Assembly (NCBI GenBank): GCA_029339195.1
Contig: JAPTJF010000306.1
Location: 1 to 64,000 of the forward strand
DNA: 64,000 nucleotides
Direction of reading: 5' to 3'
Source of the DNA: Micractinium sp. NFX-FRZ
Taxonomy: Eukaryota; Chlorophyta; Trebouxiophyceae; Chlorellales; Chlorellaceae
Shown here: one piece after another, positions 10,426 through 21,874 of the stretch
How the letters are laid out: every line of letters starts with the position of its first letter
Numbering within the stretch: the first letter of the stretch is position 1
Translations under genes and position numbers: made by a program
Notes under the pieces: generated by a model
What the model saw: the letters and a program-made list of their open reading frames with translations, nothing else
Databases searched by the model: none
What the model was told of the DNA's origin: nothing

Positions 10426-11699
10426 GTTGCATGGTCATGGCGACGGCGTTGCGTTTCGGGCGCGGCGCGCTCGGCACAGCGTGACCGCCGCCCGGAGCGG
10501 CGGCTGTGGTCCAACTGCAGAGATCGGAGAGACGTCCACATACTTCGCTACGTTGCCAGCACTAGGCGCAGGCTGAGGCTCCCATTCATACGGAAGTGTA
10601 AAATGGCAGCAACATGTGAGCAGGTCACAGGCAGGGCGGGGCAGGGCAGGAGGAGCAGGGCAGCACATGCCCACCAGGCTGCGTGTGCTGGCGGCAGCAC
10701 CCTGTCCACTGGTCTGAATGCTACAAGTGCACCCCTACCTTTTGCACACGTCTGCACCAGCGACTACCGTATGAGTCTCCTGCGGAAGCTGCCCGGCTGC
10801 TGCCGAAGGGCCCGTGCAATTTGCCGTATGCACATCATTGAACCAGCCAGCACTTGGGTGCAGAGGCACTGGAGGTCAGACCCCCCAGTGGTACAGCTCT
10901 CTAGCTGATCCGCCAGTTCCCCATATCGATTTGGGCCTTGCCAGCCTTGCCAGCTATCCCTCCCGTCCGTTCCCCTGCCTGCCCTCAGCTGTGGGTGGCC
11001 CCTCCCCTCCCATCACCACTGCCGCCCGCCCCACATGCACGCGTCTGTGGTCTGTCAACCCAGCGCACCGCTGCCACTTGAGGCACAAGTGTCTCCCCCG
11101 CTCCCCCTGTTGTGGGCTCTCTTCCCCCCGCCTGCCTAGCCTTATGCAGGTTGCATTACAGGGGGGGCACGGATTATGAAGCTGATTCAGCACACCCCAA
11201 CCAGCATGGTATGAGGCTTCCCGCTGCCGCCTGCTGGCTGTCAAAGTAACGGGACTCAGAGCCAAGGCAAGGGTCTGTGGGTTGGTCTGGCCATCACTTG
11301 GTTGCTGCGTCCTGGGGGGCAGGGGCGGGCACGGCCCGGGTCTGGTATGGCCTGCAGGTGGCGGTGTTAAAACCGGGGTGACTTCAGGGCCTGGTACACA
11401 GCCAAGCCAGTTAAATAGCTCTCCTCTGCCAGCTGGCTGGCCGCCCCTCCCATGCCACCGCACCTCCTCCGTTGAACTGCTCCCCCATCACGCACACACC
11501 GCCCCGCCACTCGCTCGCTCGCCTCCGTGCCGCCCAGGCAACATGCACCACTGCCATCCCAACGCAACCACGCAACAGCAGCATCATGCACAACACCAGC
11601 AGCATGCACGCATCAGCAGCCGCCCCCTCCCCCCCACACACGCCACCCCTCGGCCACCTACCCCCCTCACCGCTGCGCCTCCCATGCAACCTGCGCCAC
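10426..11699. other. Region without a supported gene
   Basis: Both strands inspected. Long open frames exist but are Pro/Ser/Ala-rich shadows without matching splice borders. From about 10920 to 11160 and 11440 to 11700 the plus strand is C-rich. Probably spacer and 3' UTR between two minus-strand genes. Confidence 0.4.
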
Positions 11700-12654
11700 C
11701 ATAGTCAGCGCGGAGCAAGCCTCCCACTCCTCCCCCACAGGCCGCACAAACGGCACCCAGATCTCCTGCGGCCAGGCGGCGGCGCACGCTGTCAGCTCCC
11801 TGCTCCTCCAATTTAAAGCTGAGATGCGCAACCATGGGCAGTGCAGAAGAGGAGGCGGGCCATGCGGCGTACGTCATGCATGGTAGGTTGTGTATTCGAT
11901 GCGCTCACGAGTAGATGCAGTGGAAGATGTAAGAGCCCCCTCCCACCTGGGCCGCGCTGCTGTCCTGGCGTAACGCCCGCACATAGATGCCCAGGCGGTC
12001 CACTCACAGCATCTCCGCCCACGCCACTTCCTCAAATGTAGCGCCTATCCACTGGCAGCGAGGAGGCAGGGACGGGGGCGATCATAGGGTTGGTGACAGA
12101 GGGCAGCCCATGCCACCTGATCAAATGCGGCGTCCATCTGTCCTGGCAGCCTCAGGGCCGGCAAGAGGGCGACTCAAGGGCAGCCGAGGGGAAGTGCAAA
12201 GCAAAGCATGCACAGCTCGCCTGCATCGTGCGCTGCAACACCCTCCAGCAATTCACTAAAACAGCATCAGTCCCTGAAGAACATGCACAGATGCGCAAGA
12301 CGCCCTCCGCCCCCGCCCACCCACAAGCACGCTCCCTCACAAACCCACGCTGCTCCTCCCCACCAGTGTGAAGCCAGCGCAAGTTGCTGGGAGATGCCCA
12401 CCCACCCCACCTGATGCAAAGAATGTCCCCCGCCAGCTGCCCCCCACTGGCACCCCTGTGAGAATCCCCCGCTGCCTCCCCCCCAACACTTTGCGGCCAG
12501 CACAAGTTGCTGAGCACAAGTTGCTGAGCAACAAGCTGCTGGAGGGGCCCCACCTGATGCGCAGTATGTCCTCCCATGGCAGCTGGCCAGCGGTGTGTTC
12601 ATCGGCGCCTGTGACCAGCAACAGCCGCGGAGGTTTGGGGCCGCTCTGCGCCAT
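11700..12654 (-). CDS. Putative small protein of unknown function (tentative model)
   Basis: A first exon from ATG at 12654 to 12554 encodes MAQSGPKPPRLLLVTGADEH and a GQLPWEDILRI segment, ending at a GT donor. A later exon at 11799-11700 encodes AAAWPQEIWVPFVRPVGEEW, ending at ATG|GTGGCG. Between them a segment with TFEEVAWAEM ends at a perfect GTGAGT donor near 12015. Phases between these pieces do not all close, and the 3' end of exon 1 is echoed twice downstream (near 12405 and 12105), which blurs border choice. Composition and borders support a real gene on this strand. Family unknown. Confidence 0.35.
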
Positions 12655-12824
12655 ACCGATACGCAAATATATATATAGGAGCGTTATTATTGCTGATCAT
12701 GCCTTCTTTTCATCAATCTGGTTGATGCCATTTGCTGAGCCGGTTTGCTCATCCCGCTGCCACCTCAGGTCACCCCTGAGGCGGCCTTTAAACGAGCGAG
12801 CCCGCAGAATCGGCATTCTCGGAA
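12655..12824. promoter_or_regulatory. Divergent promoter with AT-rich TATA-like core
   Basis: 170 bp between the start codons of the minus-strand gene (12654) and the WrbA gene (12825). A rare AT-rich stretch, caaatatatatatagg at about 12664-12680, stands out from the GC-rich background and is placed as a TATA element for the minus-strand gene. The rest is unremarkable. Confidence 0.45.
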
Positions 12825-15800
12825 ATGGGCAAAGGTGCTGGCAACTGCCTTGCTGTCCCTGCTGACACTGCAACCACTCCGGCTGCCGCTGCTGTCCAGC
12901 CCACTCCTGTTGCTCCCAAGGCCGCTCCTGTCCCCGTCCCCAAGACCGCCTCGGGCAAGATGGTGAAGGTTGCCGTGATCTATTACAGTGAGTACAGGGC
13001 AGGCTGTGCAAGCGGCAACGGGAGATGGGGCTGGTGGTGGCAAAACTCTCATCTGCCTGCCCCTCATCCTCTAACGCAGGCACCTATGGGCATGTCCGCC
13101 AGCTGGCCCTGGTGAGTTAGCGCGCATATGCGCACGGCTGTTGGGGGCTTCGCCTCTGGAACACCTCCCCCAGTTCCCCGCCTCTAGAACACCTCCCCCT
13201 CGCCTCTAGAAAACCTCCCCAGTTGCGCTGCAAATTGCGCAAGTGGGTGCCGCCCTGCGCACATATGGCACATATGCTCACCGCGGGCCCAGCTGCCGAC
13301 AGCCGCATGCCACCGCCACGCCGTCGCAACGCACGTCTCACATCCCCTCACGCCTGCCCCGCACTGTCCCATCATCGTTCGCGTCCCGCAGAAGGTGAAG
13401 GAGGGCGTGGACGCCGTGGAGGGCTGCGAGGCCACCCTGTTTCAGGTTAGCACCCACTAAGCCGCCGCCTTGCCCACCCGCAGCCTTGTAGCGTCTGCCG
13501 CCACGGGCTGGCTGCCGCCTTGCGCCCACTACACCCATCAGGCCACGCCATCCTCCACCAGCCGCCTTGTTCCATCTAGCTGCGCACCATTGCCCGACAA
13601 CACACCCCTGCCCCTGTCCCCTCTAGTCCTGCATCCCGTCGACACCCTGGCCCTGCCCTGCCCTACATCCGGCCCCCAGGCACCCCCCTTCCCACATCCT
13701 CTGGTACCCCACCCCGGCTCACTCCCTAGCCACCCCCCTGCTCACACTACTGCCGCATCCCCTCTAAACCCCGCTCATCCCTGCACCCACCAACCTGCCT
13801 GCTGGCCAACCTGCAGGTGCCCGAGATCCTGCCCGCCGAGGTGCTGGAGAAGATGCACGCGCCCCCCAAGGCTGATGACCCCGTCATCACCGTGAGTGGG
13901 TGCAGGGTGCCAGGGTGCAGGGTGGGTGAGTGGGTGATGAAGTGACGAGGGGATCGGCACACCTGGAAGGCCAGCAATTCCGCCGCTGGGCTGAGCTGCT
14001 GGCCGCGCATGCTGCCAGCGTTGCGGCACAAGGCCCTCTTGGAAATGTGCCGAGCTGCTGTGTTCGGTCGGCAGCTCTGGCAGCAGCACGGCCCCCAAGG
14101 CTGAGCGGATCACCCCACCCCGTCATCGGCGGTGGGCCCGTGCCTTGGTGCCAGTCGAGAGTAGGGAGGGCCCGGCAGTTGTGGGATGGTGGTCCTGCCG
14201 CCCCCCCTCTTGCAACGCCCAGGCCTCGAGCTCCTGCCCCCTTCCCTCGTGGCCGCCCCACCCCGCTTCCCTCTGTTCCCAATTCCGGGCGCCTTCCCCC
14301 TGCAACAGGCCGACCAGCTCAAGGACTTTGACGGCTTCCTGTTTGGCATCCCCACCCGCTTCGGCATGATGGTGAGCAGGCGGGAGCACTGGCTGGGCTG
14401 GGCGGGGGCCAGCTTGAGAGCAGCTGGCAGTCGGGTCGGCAGGAGCGTGAGGGCACTTTCCTGCAGATGCAAGTGGGACGCGGCGGCGGTGGGCCAGTTT
14501 TGCCAGCAATCCGCAATTGACCCGTTGCGCGCTCCCTGCTGCCCTCGCTTGCCCCCAACCACACGCACCGACCTGTCCCATGCGTCATGTCCCGCCCCTC
14601 CCCCCTTGCTGCCCTCGTACATACATGCACACACACACTCAACCAATTAGTCACCTCACTGGCCCACTCAGTCAATCAACCAATTATCCACTCAGCATGC
14701 ACTGACTCACCCACCCACCGACCGCAAGCCTCCCAGATGAAGGCCTTCCTAGCCTGCCAACCCCAAACAGACTTTGCAGTCCCTTAACCACAAGTACTGT
14801 TGCCCTCGGTCATTCTCCCACCGCAGGCTTCCCAGATGAAGGCGTTCCTCGACTCCACTGGCGGCCTGTGGCAGGCGGGCGCCCTGGTGGGCAAGCCCGC
14901 CGGCGTCTTTGTGTCCGGTGAGCGCGCGCACTCAGCCCACCGCTTGTGTGTGTGTGCATCTTTCGGGGGTGTTGCAGGAGGAGGGCCGCTGGCAAAGCCT
15001 GACGTGACACGCCGCCTCTGCCTGCGCCACCACACAGCCACGCTGCTTGCCGCGCACCTGTCGCCTGCTCCCTGGCATCATCACACCTGCCTCTCACCGC
15101 CCCCCGCCTCCCCCTGCCACCTCGCCTGCAGTGGGCACCCAGGGCGGCGGCCTCGAGACCACCGCGCTCACCACCGTCACCCAGTTTGCGCACCACGGCA
15201 TGATCTTCGTGCCCTGCGGCTACAGCTTTGGTGGGTGGGTGGGGGCAGCGGTGGTGGAGGGGGATGCGTGGGTGGCGCGGCGCAGGGCATGCCTACTGCC
15301 CTGCGGCTACAGCTTTGGTGCGCGGGCAGGGCCAGCTGCAGGAGCTGGGTGCTAGGGTGCACTCTTTCCTCCCTCCCCACCCTCCCCATCCCAACCTCCC
15401 TCGTCCCTCCTGCCTTGCCCCTGGGCACGCGTGGCCCTGGCTGGCATGGACGGTGGTGCCCCCCCACCCTACCCTTCTTTCCTGCCTAACCTCTGCTCAA
15501 TAACCTCCCTCCTCGCCACCCCTCCCCCCCCCGCAGGCGCGGCCCTGTTTGGCATGGACGAGGTGCGCGGCGGCACCCCCTACGGCGCCTCCACCCTGGC
15601 GGGCGCCGACGGCTCCCGCCAGCCCTCCAAGCTGGAGCTGGACTATGCCGAGCACCAGGTAGGCATGGTGTCTGCTGCTCACAGCCGTGTGGGGTGCTGC
15701 CGCTGTTGGGGTGGAGTGCTGTAGGGGGGGTGCGGCTCGTGCCAGCCCTGGAAGCTGGCGCTGGACTATGCGGAGCACCGTGTAGGCGTGTGGTAAACCT

Positions 15801-16050
15801 TGGTGTGGATGTTTCCCAATACCCCAAGCGTCCTCGTCCGTGACCATCCCTGTGGGGTGTGTGGGGATGGTTGTGTTATGTGAGGAAGGTTGTGGGGATA
15901 TGCACAGGTGAGGCTGAGGAGGTTTGTGCCTGGGCAGTGGATGGGCCACCATCAGACAGCTGCACCCGCCCCTGCCTGACAGTCTGCTCCTGCCCTCCCT
16001 TGCTGCAGGGCAAGCAGTTTGCCGGCGTGGCCAAGAAGCTGGCAGCTTAA
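12825..16050 (+). CDS. wrbA: WrbA-type NAD(P)H:quinone oxidoreductase, copy 1
   Basis: Nine exons: 12825-12987, 13080-13111, 13392-13445, 13817-13891, 14309-14371, 14827-14917, 15132-15230, 15537-15658 and 16009-16050, giving 246 residues. Flavodoxin-like FMN enzyme reducing quinones by two electrons. Motifs: [14 protein letters not shown] (FMN phosphate loop), [12 protein letters not shown] (conserved PTRFG), [33 protein letters not shown], then [15 protein letters not shown] and SRQPS, all as in E. coli WrbA and plant FQR1. An N-terminal extension of about 45 residues, Ala/Pro-rich, begins MGKGAGNC, which looks like an N-myristoylation site (Gly2) with a palmitoylatable Cys8. This is known for membrane-attached signalling proteins; here it is inference. 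Introns 5, 7 and 8 carry diverged copies of adjacent exon ends. A second gene copy follows in tandem 543 bp downstream. Confidence 0.97.
13150..13220 (+). repeat. Three-copy short tandem repeat in wrbA intron 2
   Basis: Three copies of cgcctctagaacacctcccc with few mismatches, beginning at about 13150, 13179 and 13201, in the intron. Confidence 0.75.
14723..14751 (+). repeat. Upstream echo of wrbA exon 6 start
   Basis: Diverged copy of the acceptor and first codons of exon 6. The real site at 14821 reads CAG|GCTTCCCAGATGAAGGC; about 98 bp upstream cctcccagatgaaggcctt repeats it with the acceptor changed to CAA, so it is probably not usable. Confidence 0.8.
15298..15320 (+). repeat. Perfect 23-bp echo of wrbA exon 7 end plus donor
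   Basis: The last bases of exon 7 and its GGTG donor (15211-15233, coding PCGYSFG) are repeated exactly 87 bp downstream inside the intron, giving a second potential 5' splice site. It is diverged enough outside the 23 bp to show a local duplication. Confidence 0.85.
15734..15788 (+). repeat. Diverged echo of wrbA exon 8 end
   Basis: About 55 bp resembling the end of exon 8 ([15 protein letters not shown] and its gtaggc donor, 15611-15665), about 123 bp downstream with several substitutions and the donor context changed to cgtgtaggc. Confidence 0.8.
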
Positions 16051-16323
16051 GCTCGCCTTCCAGCTGCCAGGAAGCTGCCCAGAAGCCGGGCGGGTGTCGA
16101 GACCTTGCCGAATTCTGCTGGCTTGCTCACTTCCGAAGCGCTTATGATTTGACACTCTTCGTGCTGCAATGATGTTGACCGTGCAAGCTATGCCTGCCAG
16201 AAAGATACACTCCGGCCCCACCCGCATTTCATTGGCCGCCCCTCGCGCCCCCTGCGGCATCCTCCTGCCATTTTGGCAAACCCCACACAGCGATGTACTT
16301 GTACCCTCGTCCTTGCAGCCTAC

Positions 16324-16328
16324 TGTAA
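16324..16328 (+). terminator. TGTAA poly(A) signal, wrbA copy 1
   Basis: TGTAA 273 nt after the stop and 266 nt before the start codon of the second wrbA copy, so it probably ends the first transcript. Confidence 0.4.
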
Positions 16329-16593
16329 CCATGGCAGTGCCTCATCAGGCGCACAACAAGTGCACAAGGCAGACACAGGTGGCAGACAGGCATGGTAATG
16401 GTGGGAAGTTTGGCAGCCACCCCGCTGTGTCAGCGCCACCCTTTGGAGGGCTGTGCCTCTCTCTGTCTCGCCTCAGCTGGCCTTGTTTGCGCGTTGTTGC
16501 GACTGGCGCCGCCTGTCACAGCATCTGAGGCCTGCAAGTCTCGAACACCAGCGTCCAACGCCCGCACAGGCCACCCAAGCCAAACTCGCCACC

Positions 16594-19500
16594 ATGGCCA
16601 CGAAAGTCGGCGTGGTCATTTACTCGGTCAATGGCCACATCAAACAGCTCGCCGGGGTGCGTGAGGCGCTCGCCCCGCCGCTCCAAGGGTGGCACGTGCA
16701 GGCGCCGGCGGTGGCGCCGCCACCGCCGGCCGAGCCCTCGGCCAGCAAACACCCACGGCTGCCTCTGCCTCACCTGGCACCGTCCCACAAGTGCAGGAGG
16801 TGCTGCAGGGGATCAACAGCGTGGAGGGCTGCCAGGGCGAGATCTTCAGGGTAGGAGGGGCCGCCGGGGGCGGGGCGGCCAAGGGTGGGAGGGACGCTGA
16901 GGGTGCCGTGCTCATCACCGGCGCTGCGCCTGCCCGTAAAGCACCACAAGCGGCAGCACCGCAAGGCTTCAGCCTCCGCGGCTACATTGGCATCTCCTGA
17001 GCCGCCTTTCAACAGGGACTTGAGTGTCCGAGCTCCGCACCCCCAAGCTTCTTAAGATCAGCCGGCACCTCACGCCTCCCGCATCTCCCCTTGTCCCTGC
17101 TGCCCATGCGCATGGGTTCTGGTCACCCGCTGCCAGGTGGCCGAGACCCTGTCCCCTGAGGTCCTGGAGAAGATCAAGCCCGTGCCCCGTGAAGAGCCAG
17201 TGATCACTGCAGACCAGCTGCCCGACTTTGACGGTGGGTGGCAGGAGCAAGCCAGTAACATAGAGCAGCTGGAGGGCTTGATGGTGAGTGCCAGGAAAGT
17301 GTGGGTGGCTCCTCGGGAGCCAGCCAGTCACGCAGGGCAGTCGCCTGAACTTGATGGCAACTGCACTCCAGTTGCCCTGCGTGTGGGTCTTCGGTCGGGA
17401 AGCAACAGTGCGACAGCAGAGCGCTGCTCCTGTGGTGACGGCCGGCTGGAGGGGAGCCGGTCATTACGCCGAAGCCGTTGCCGGAGGTTTTGACAGTGGG
17501 TGGCAGGAAGTGACACCGCTGAGGGGGTGGCAGCATCACTTCCGTGCCCTGGCCACCCCGTGGGCCACTCATCCCAGCCCACCCGCAGTGCGCAATGCTT
17601 GCCCCCGCTGCCGCCTGCAGGCCTCATCTTTGGCTTCCCCACCCGCTTCGGCATGATGGTGAGGGCAGCAGTTGAACCAGGGCGGGGAGGGGACTGGGGC
17701 AAGCCAGCGACAGCCGTGCCACCGTGGGCCCCCCACTTTGCTCTCCTGGCTATTCTCATCATCATGACTATATCTGTATCATGATGCCCGCCAGCAATAC
17801 ACCGCAGCATCCCACGCTGCTGCCCGCAAAGTTGCAACGACGTCTCCCACCCCTGCAGCTCGCCCAGTTGCAGGGACGGTGCAGCGTGCATGCAGGGACC
17901 GCCTGCGCCCCTTCCCCCTTTTTCTGACAACGCTGGGCAGCCTGCTGCTCTTGACAACCCCCTGCCTCAATTCTTGGCCCGCCCGCTGCCGTCATCAACC
18001 TCCCTGCCCGCCTGTAGCCGCCTCCCCATCCCACCTACCCACGGCACCATCACCACCACCACCACACACACGCACACCAACCCAGCACCCAATCAACCCC
18101 TGCAAGCTGCCCAGGCAAACAGCTGGAGTGTGATGCCCCCGGCAGGCTGAGGCGTTCAAACCCTGTCCCACCCCTCCGAACCCTCACATGCCCGGCTGCA
18201 CCCTCCCTGCCTTGTCATTGCCCCTGCAGCCCGCCCAGATGAAGGCGCTGTTTGACGCCACCGGCGGGCTGTGGGTCAGTGGGGCGCTGGTGGGCAAGCC
18301 CGCCGCCGCCTTCACCTCGGGTACGGCTTGCAAGGATGGGGCAGGGGGCTGCAGGCGTAGTCAATCCATAAGCCTCTACTAGGCAGTACCTGGGTGCAGC
18401 CTGTTTTGTCAGTTGTCAGAATGTGCCTGCACCTAGGGTAAGGCTTGCGCCTGGGGAGGGGGCAGGGGCTGCAGTTGGGGCCTAGAACCCTGGCTGGGCA
18501 CAGCCTAGCGTGTCCATTGTCAGAGCTCCCCGTTGCATGCCTGCAGCTGTGAGTGGGAGACGCACATGCCGGCAGGACGGGCGGCCTGCCACCCCTGCCA
18601 TGCCTGCCATGCCTGCTATGCGTGCCGCGCTGCACGTGCTCCTGTTGCTGCGCTTCCTCGCTGCCACATCCCACCCCCCTTCCAACCCCTGCCAGCCTGG
18701 CCGTTCCCGCTGTGCCCACCTTGCACCACCCGTCCAGCCCCAGCCTCGCATTACATCACACATGTTACACAACTCAACACGTGTGTCTTTGTGCCCTGCA
18801 GTGGCCAGTCAGGGCGGGGGCATCGAGACAACAATCATGACCGCCGTCACCCAGTTTACCCACCACGGCATGGTGAGGCGAGCACGCTACGCATGCTACG
18901 CATGCTGTGCACATGCCGTGGATGGCGTGCCAGCGTGGCCTGCTGCAACCCGCCCTCGGGAGTTTGCCTTTACACAGCAGGCTGCCTGGGCCAGCAAGGG
19001 CGTTATGCGTGCTTGGGCGCCATGCATGCTATGGCCGCAGACGGTACATGAGGGGTGGGCACTTGGCATGAGCAAGCGGCGTGCCTGCCTGCTCAATGGG
19101 TACGAGCGCACCCTCCCCTGCTCCGCACTCTGCAACAGCTCTGAACCGGTGCCCATCCCTGCCGCTGCGCCTCCCCGTCCTTGCCTGCAGATCTTTGTGC
19201 CGCCGGGTACGTGGAGGGGCAGGCTCACGGGTGGGCGGGGGCTCTCGCCGGGGAGGCGCTCAGCAGCTTTACTGCGGCTCTTTCTTGCTCAGCCCGCCTG
19301 CCGCTGTGGAGCACCTGCCTGCCACTGCCTGCTACACCGCTGGGTCATGGCACGGCAGGGACAGCGGGCGGGCAGCGGCAGCGGCAGAGGCTGGCTGAGT
19401 GTCTCCGTAGTAGTGGTGGCTGTGCTTCAAGTTGATGCCAGCCTGGCCTGCTGAGCAGGCAGCATAGCGTGCACGCCATCCAGCGTCGCCGTGCCCAGTA

Positions 19501-20183
19501 CAGGCTTGAGTTGCAGGCGGCTGTGAGCCAGGCGTCTGGAGCAAGCGTCTGGAGCAAGCATAGATCCGCCAGAGTTGCTGCTCACCCACTCAGAATGTTC
19601 ATGCTCGCCTCAACGCTGCATGGGCACGTGGGCAGCTCCTAGGAGCGGCCAACTGCCTGCCATTGCCGAGACATTGAACCGGTTTCCTGCAGTGTCCCGC
19701 CTCACATGGCAGTGTCCCGCCTCACCCTGCAGGCTACTCATATGGCCAGCACATGTTTGATCTCGACCAGGTCAAGGCCGGCAGCCCCTGGGGGGCAGCC
19801 ACCTTTGCCGGCCCCACCAACGAGCGCCAGCCCACCGAAATCGAGCTGGGCTACGCCAGGCACCAGGTGGGGGACGAGTGCTGGGGCTGGTAGGGCAGGG
19901 CGGACCGGCAGGCAGGCACCAGGTGTGGGAAACGTTGCTGGTCCTGGTGGGGCAGGGCGGACGGGCCTGCTGTGGTTGTGCTGTGCGTACGCCGAGGCGG
20001 CAGGTTTGCTGCTTGTCCAGCATTTGCAGGGAGCGTGCAGGCGGGCACACACATGCTGAGCAAAGCCTTTGGTTTGAAACCGCATGGACTAACAACGTGC
20101 CTGCTTGTGCCGCCGCCCAAACCGCCGCCCCACGGCAGGGCCGCTACTTTGCAGGCATTGTCAAAAAGCTGGCGGCCAAGTAA
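16594..20183 (+). CDS. wrbA: WrbA-type NAD(P)H:quinone oxidoreductase, copy 2
   Basis: Nine exons: 16594-16656, 16797-16850, 17137-17233, 17621-17658, 18230-18320, 18802-18872, 19191-19206, 19733-19866 and 20139-20183, giving 202 residues. Tandem paralogue of the preceding gene but without the N-terminal extension: it starts MATKVGVVIYSVNGHIKQLA. Core motifs kept: VAETLSPEVLEKI, GFPTRFGMM, LFDATGGLWVSGALVGKP, TAVTQFTHHGM, GSPWGAATFAG, and a C-terminal IVKKLAAK. Some intron positions differ from copy 1: exon 3 continues through the point where copy 1 has an intron, and the [10 protein letters not shown] segment is cut out as a 16-nt exon (19191-19206). The equivalent of GGTPYG is GSPWG. Predicted cytosolic, unlike copy 1. 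Confidence in the family is high. Confidence 0.96.
18319..18530 (+). repeat. Imperfect duplication across the exon 5 donor of wrbA copy 2
   Basis: The segment from the donor at 18320 (gggtacggcttgc) through about 18436 is followed by a second, diverged copy starting gggtaaggcttgc at 18437. Shared blocks include ggggcaggggctgcag, cctag/ctaggc and cattgtcagag-like ends. Confidence 0.65.
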
Positions 20184-21874
20184 GCAGACAGCCTGCCCTG
20201 GGTAAGCTCGACTGGTGGACCGCACTGCCAGCTGTCGCGTTGGGGTTGCTGCCGCTACTGCCGGCTGCGTGAGTGAGGGGCCACAGGAGTCGGAGGAGCG
20301 GGGGCTATGGAGCTGCCTTGGCTGGACGGCCAGAAGCGCTGCATGAGGGGTGTGTGCGTTGGTGCAGCGGCGCCCAGGCGGGATGCGCCGCTGGCAAGCA
20401 TGGGGTTTAGGGGTAGGGTTTCCTATCGAAACCCGAACCCTAAACCCCTATCGGTAGCAGGCATACGCCGGCTGGCTACAGCGGGGATCGTGACTTGGGT
20501 GGGGCCCCCCCGCCTGCCCAGCCAGACTCCTGCCCAACCACCGACTCCTGCCCCTGCCCAATCAGATTGCACTGCCTACATGGTAAGCTTTTCGTCCCAC
20601 GGCCTCCTTCGCCCAATCCTCATACGCTCTTTGGGTGCTGCCGCCCACTTCCCGTGCAGGCCGCCAGGCAGCAGGCTATGAGCACGCCCCGCCGGTTGAA
20701 AGGGCTCTCAGCGGCGCCAGCAGTGGGGGCGGCGCCGGCAAGCAGCAATGCACGACGGCACGAGCTGCTTCATTCACAGCATGCACAGCATGCAGCCATG
20801 CTTGGATAGCGATGTAAGATTGGCTGTTGTAAGCATAGAGCCGCCACGCAGCTCCCGCTGGGGGCCACGCTCACCCGGTGCGTGCCGCTCTGGTGGGGCA
20901 GCCGCTCTGCCAGCTGGCAGGTACCCCATCACTTGTGTGCACGACGGGCCCCCCTTCGCCGGCTGGTCATGGCCGTGTCCATATGCAGAGGCAGCCCGAG
21001 CTCCAGCCAGGGCATACAGCCAAAGTTGTGACGCTTGCGGCTTGTTGTGTTTGTGCTGGCAGGGTGGCAGTCACGCAGGAAGGGTGCCGGGGTTCACGCC
21101 AGGTTTGTGCGGTGGGTTACGATACACATGTACGCATGGCGGCGCCCGCCTATTGCCGCTGCCGCAGGCGTGGTGCATGTACCGCCGCCCTGGTTGCAGG
21201 CAAGCCAGCACGGTGGTTTGATTGGTCCGCAGGGTTCGAACGCACCTGATCTCAGCTAACTCTCTTGATCGGCTGATCGCTACAAGCCTGCGCCGTAAGT
21301 GCCTCGGTCACTTCAGACTGGAAGGGTAGCTCCTGGGGAAGCTGGCGGGCAGGTCAAAAGCGGGTAAAACCCTGCCCAGCGCCAGGAGCAGCTGTGTGGC
21401 GCACGTTTGCGTGACGTAGTGTCTCGTTGTTTGGCTTACGACATCACTGGAGTAGAGCAGTGAGGATCAGGGACTGTGCCAAAGCGGGAGGGCGGGGCCT
21501 TCCCGCCGCAACGGCGGCGTTTACCAGCAGCGGCAGCTTGGCCCAAGGGTTGGCTGATGCTGGAAGGACGAGCATCGGCGTTACATGGCAGTGCACTTCG
21601 ATTGGTTCACTGAAGTGTTGCAAAACGCATTCGTTCCATGAGGGTCCGAAAACATTCATGCCCCGTTCATCACCCACCCTCTCAGGGAGTCTGTAAGGTC
21701 CGGGGGTGATCATAATCTACTCCTCGCCACTTTCGTGCTCCCGCCGCCCCTCCGCCCGGCAGCGTTCGCTACCGTGTCTTTGCGAGCTGTCTAAGAGCCT
21801 GCTCCGCGCCCATCCGTCAAAGTTTGGTGGCGGCAACGCTGCTTGCCTCTGCGGGGACTATAGCAGCCGTGATC
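20184..21874. other. Intergenic region with a telomere-motif palindrome
   Basis: No gene supported. TGTAA at about 20813 could end the second wrbA transcript. Two opposed 89-residue open frames at 21427-21713 look superficially protein-like, but neither has a second exon or known motif. GC content drops locally around 21400-21720. See the palindrome entry at 20402. Confidence 0.45.
20402..20449. repeat. Inverted repeat built from telomere-type motifs
   Basis: Left arm ggggtttaggggtaggg and right arm accctaaacccct flank a short centre (cctatcg), with gggtttc / gaaaccc pairing next to the centre. The units are TTTAGGG/CCCTAAA, the plant-type telomere repeat. The arms can form a near-perfect hairpin of about 20 bp. 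Confidence 0.8.

Noticed and set aside
11960..12025. In-frame TGA followed by a coherent VDRLGIYVRAL segment on the minus strand, suggesting selenocysteine or a nonsense mutation
   Set aside because: The TGA is part of a perfect GTGAGT donor, so the segment after it is more simply intron.
21180..21250. GGTTCGAAC at 21233 resembling a tRNA B box
   Set aside because: No A box or foldable acceptor stem at the right distances.
21427..21713. Two opposed 89-residue open frames
   Set aside because: Perfect overlap on both strands and lack of splice neighbours suggest neither is coding.
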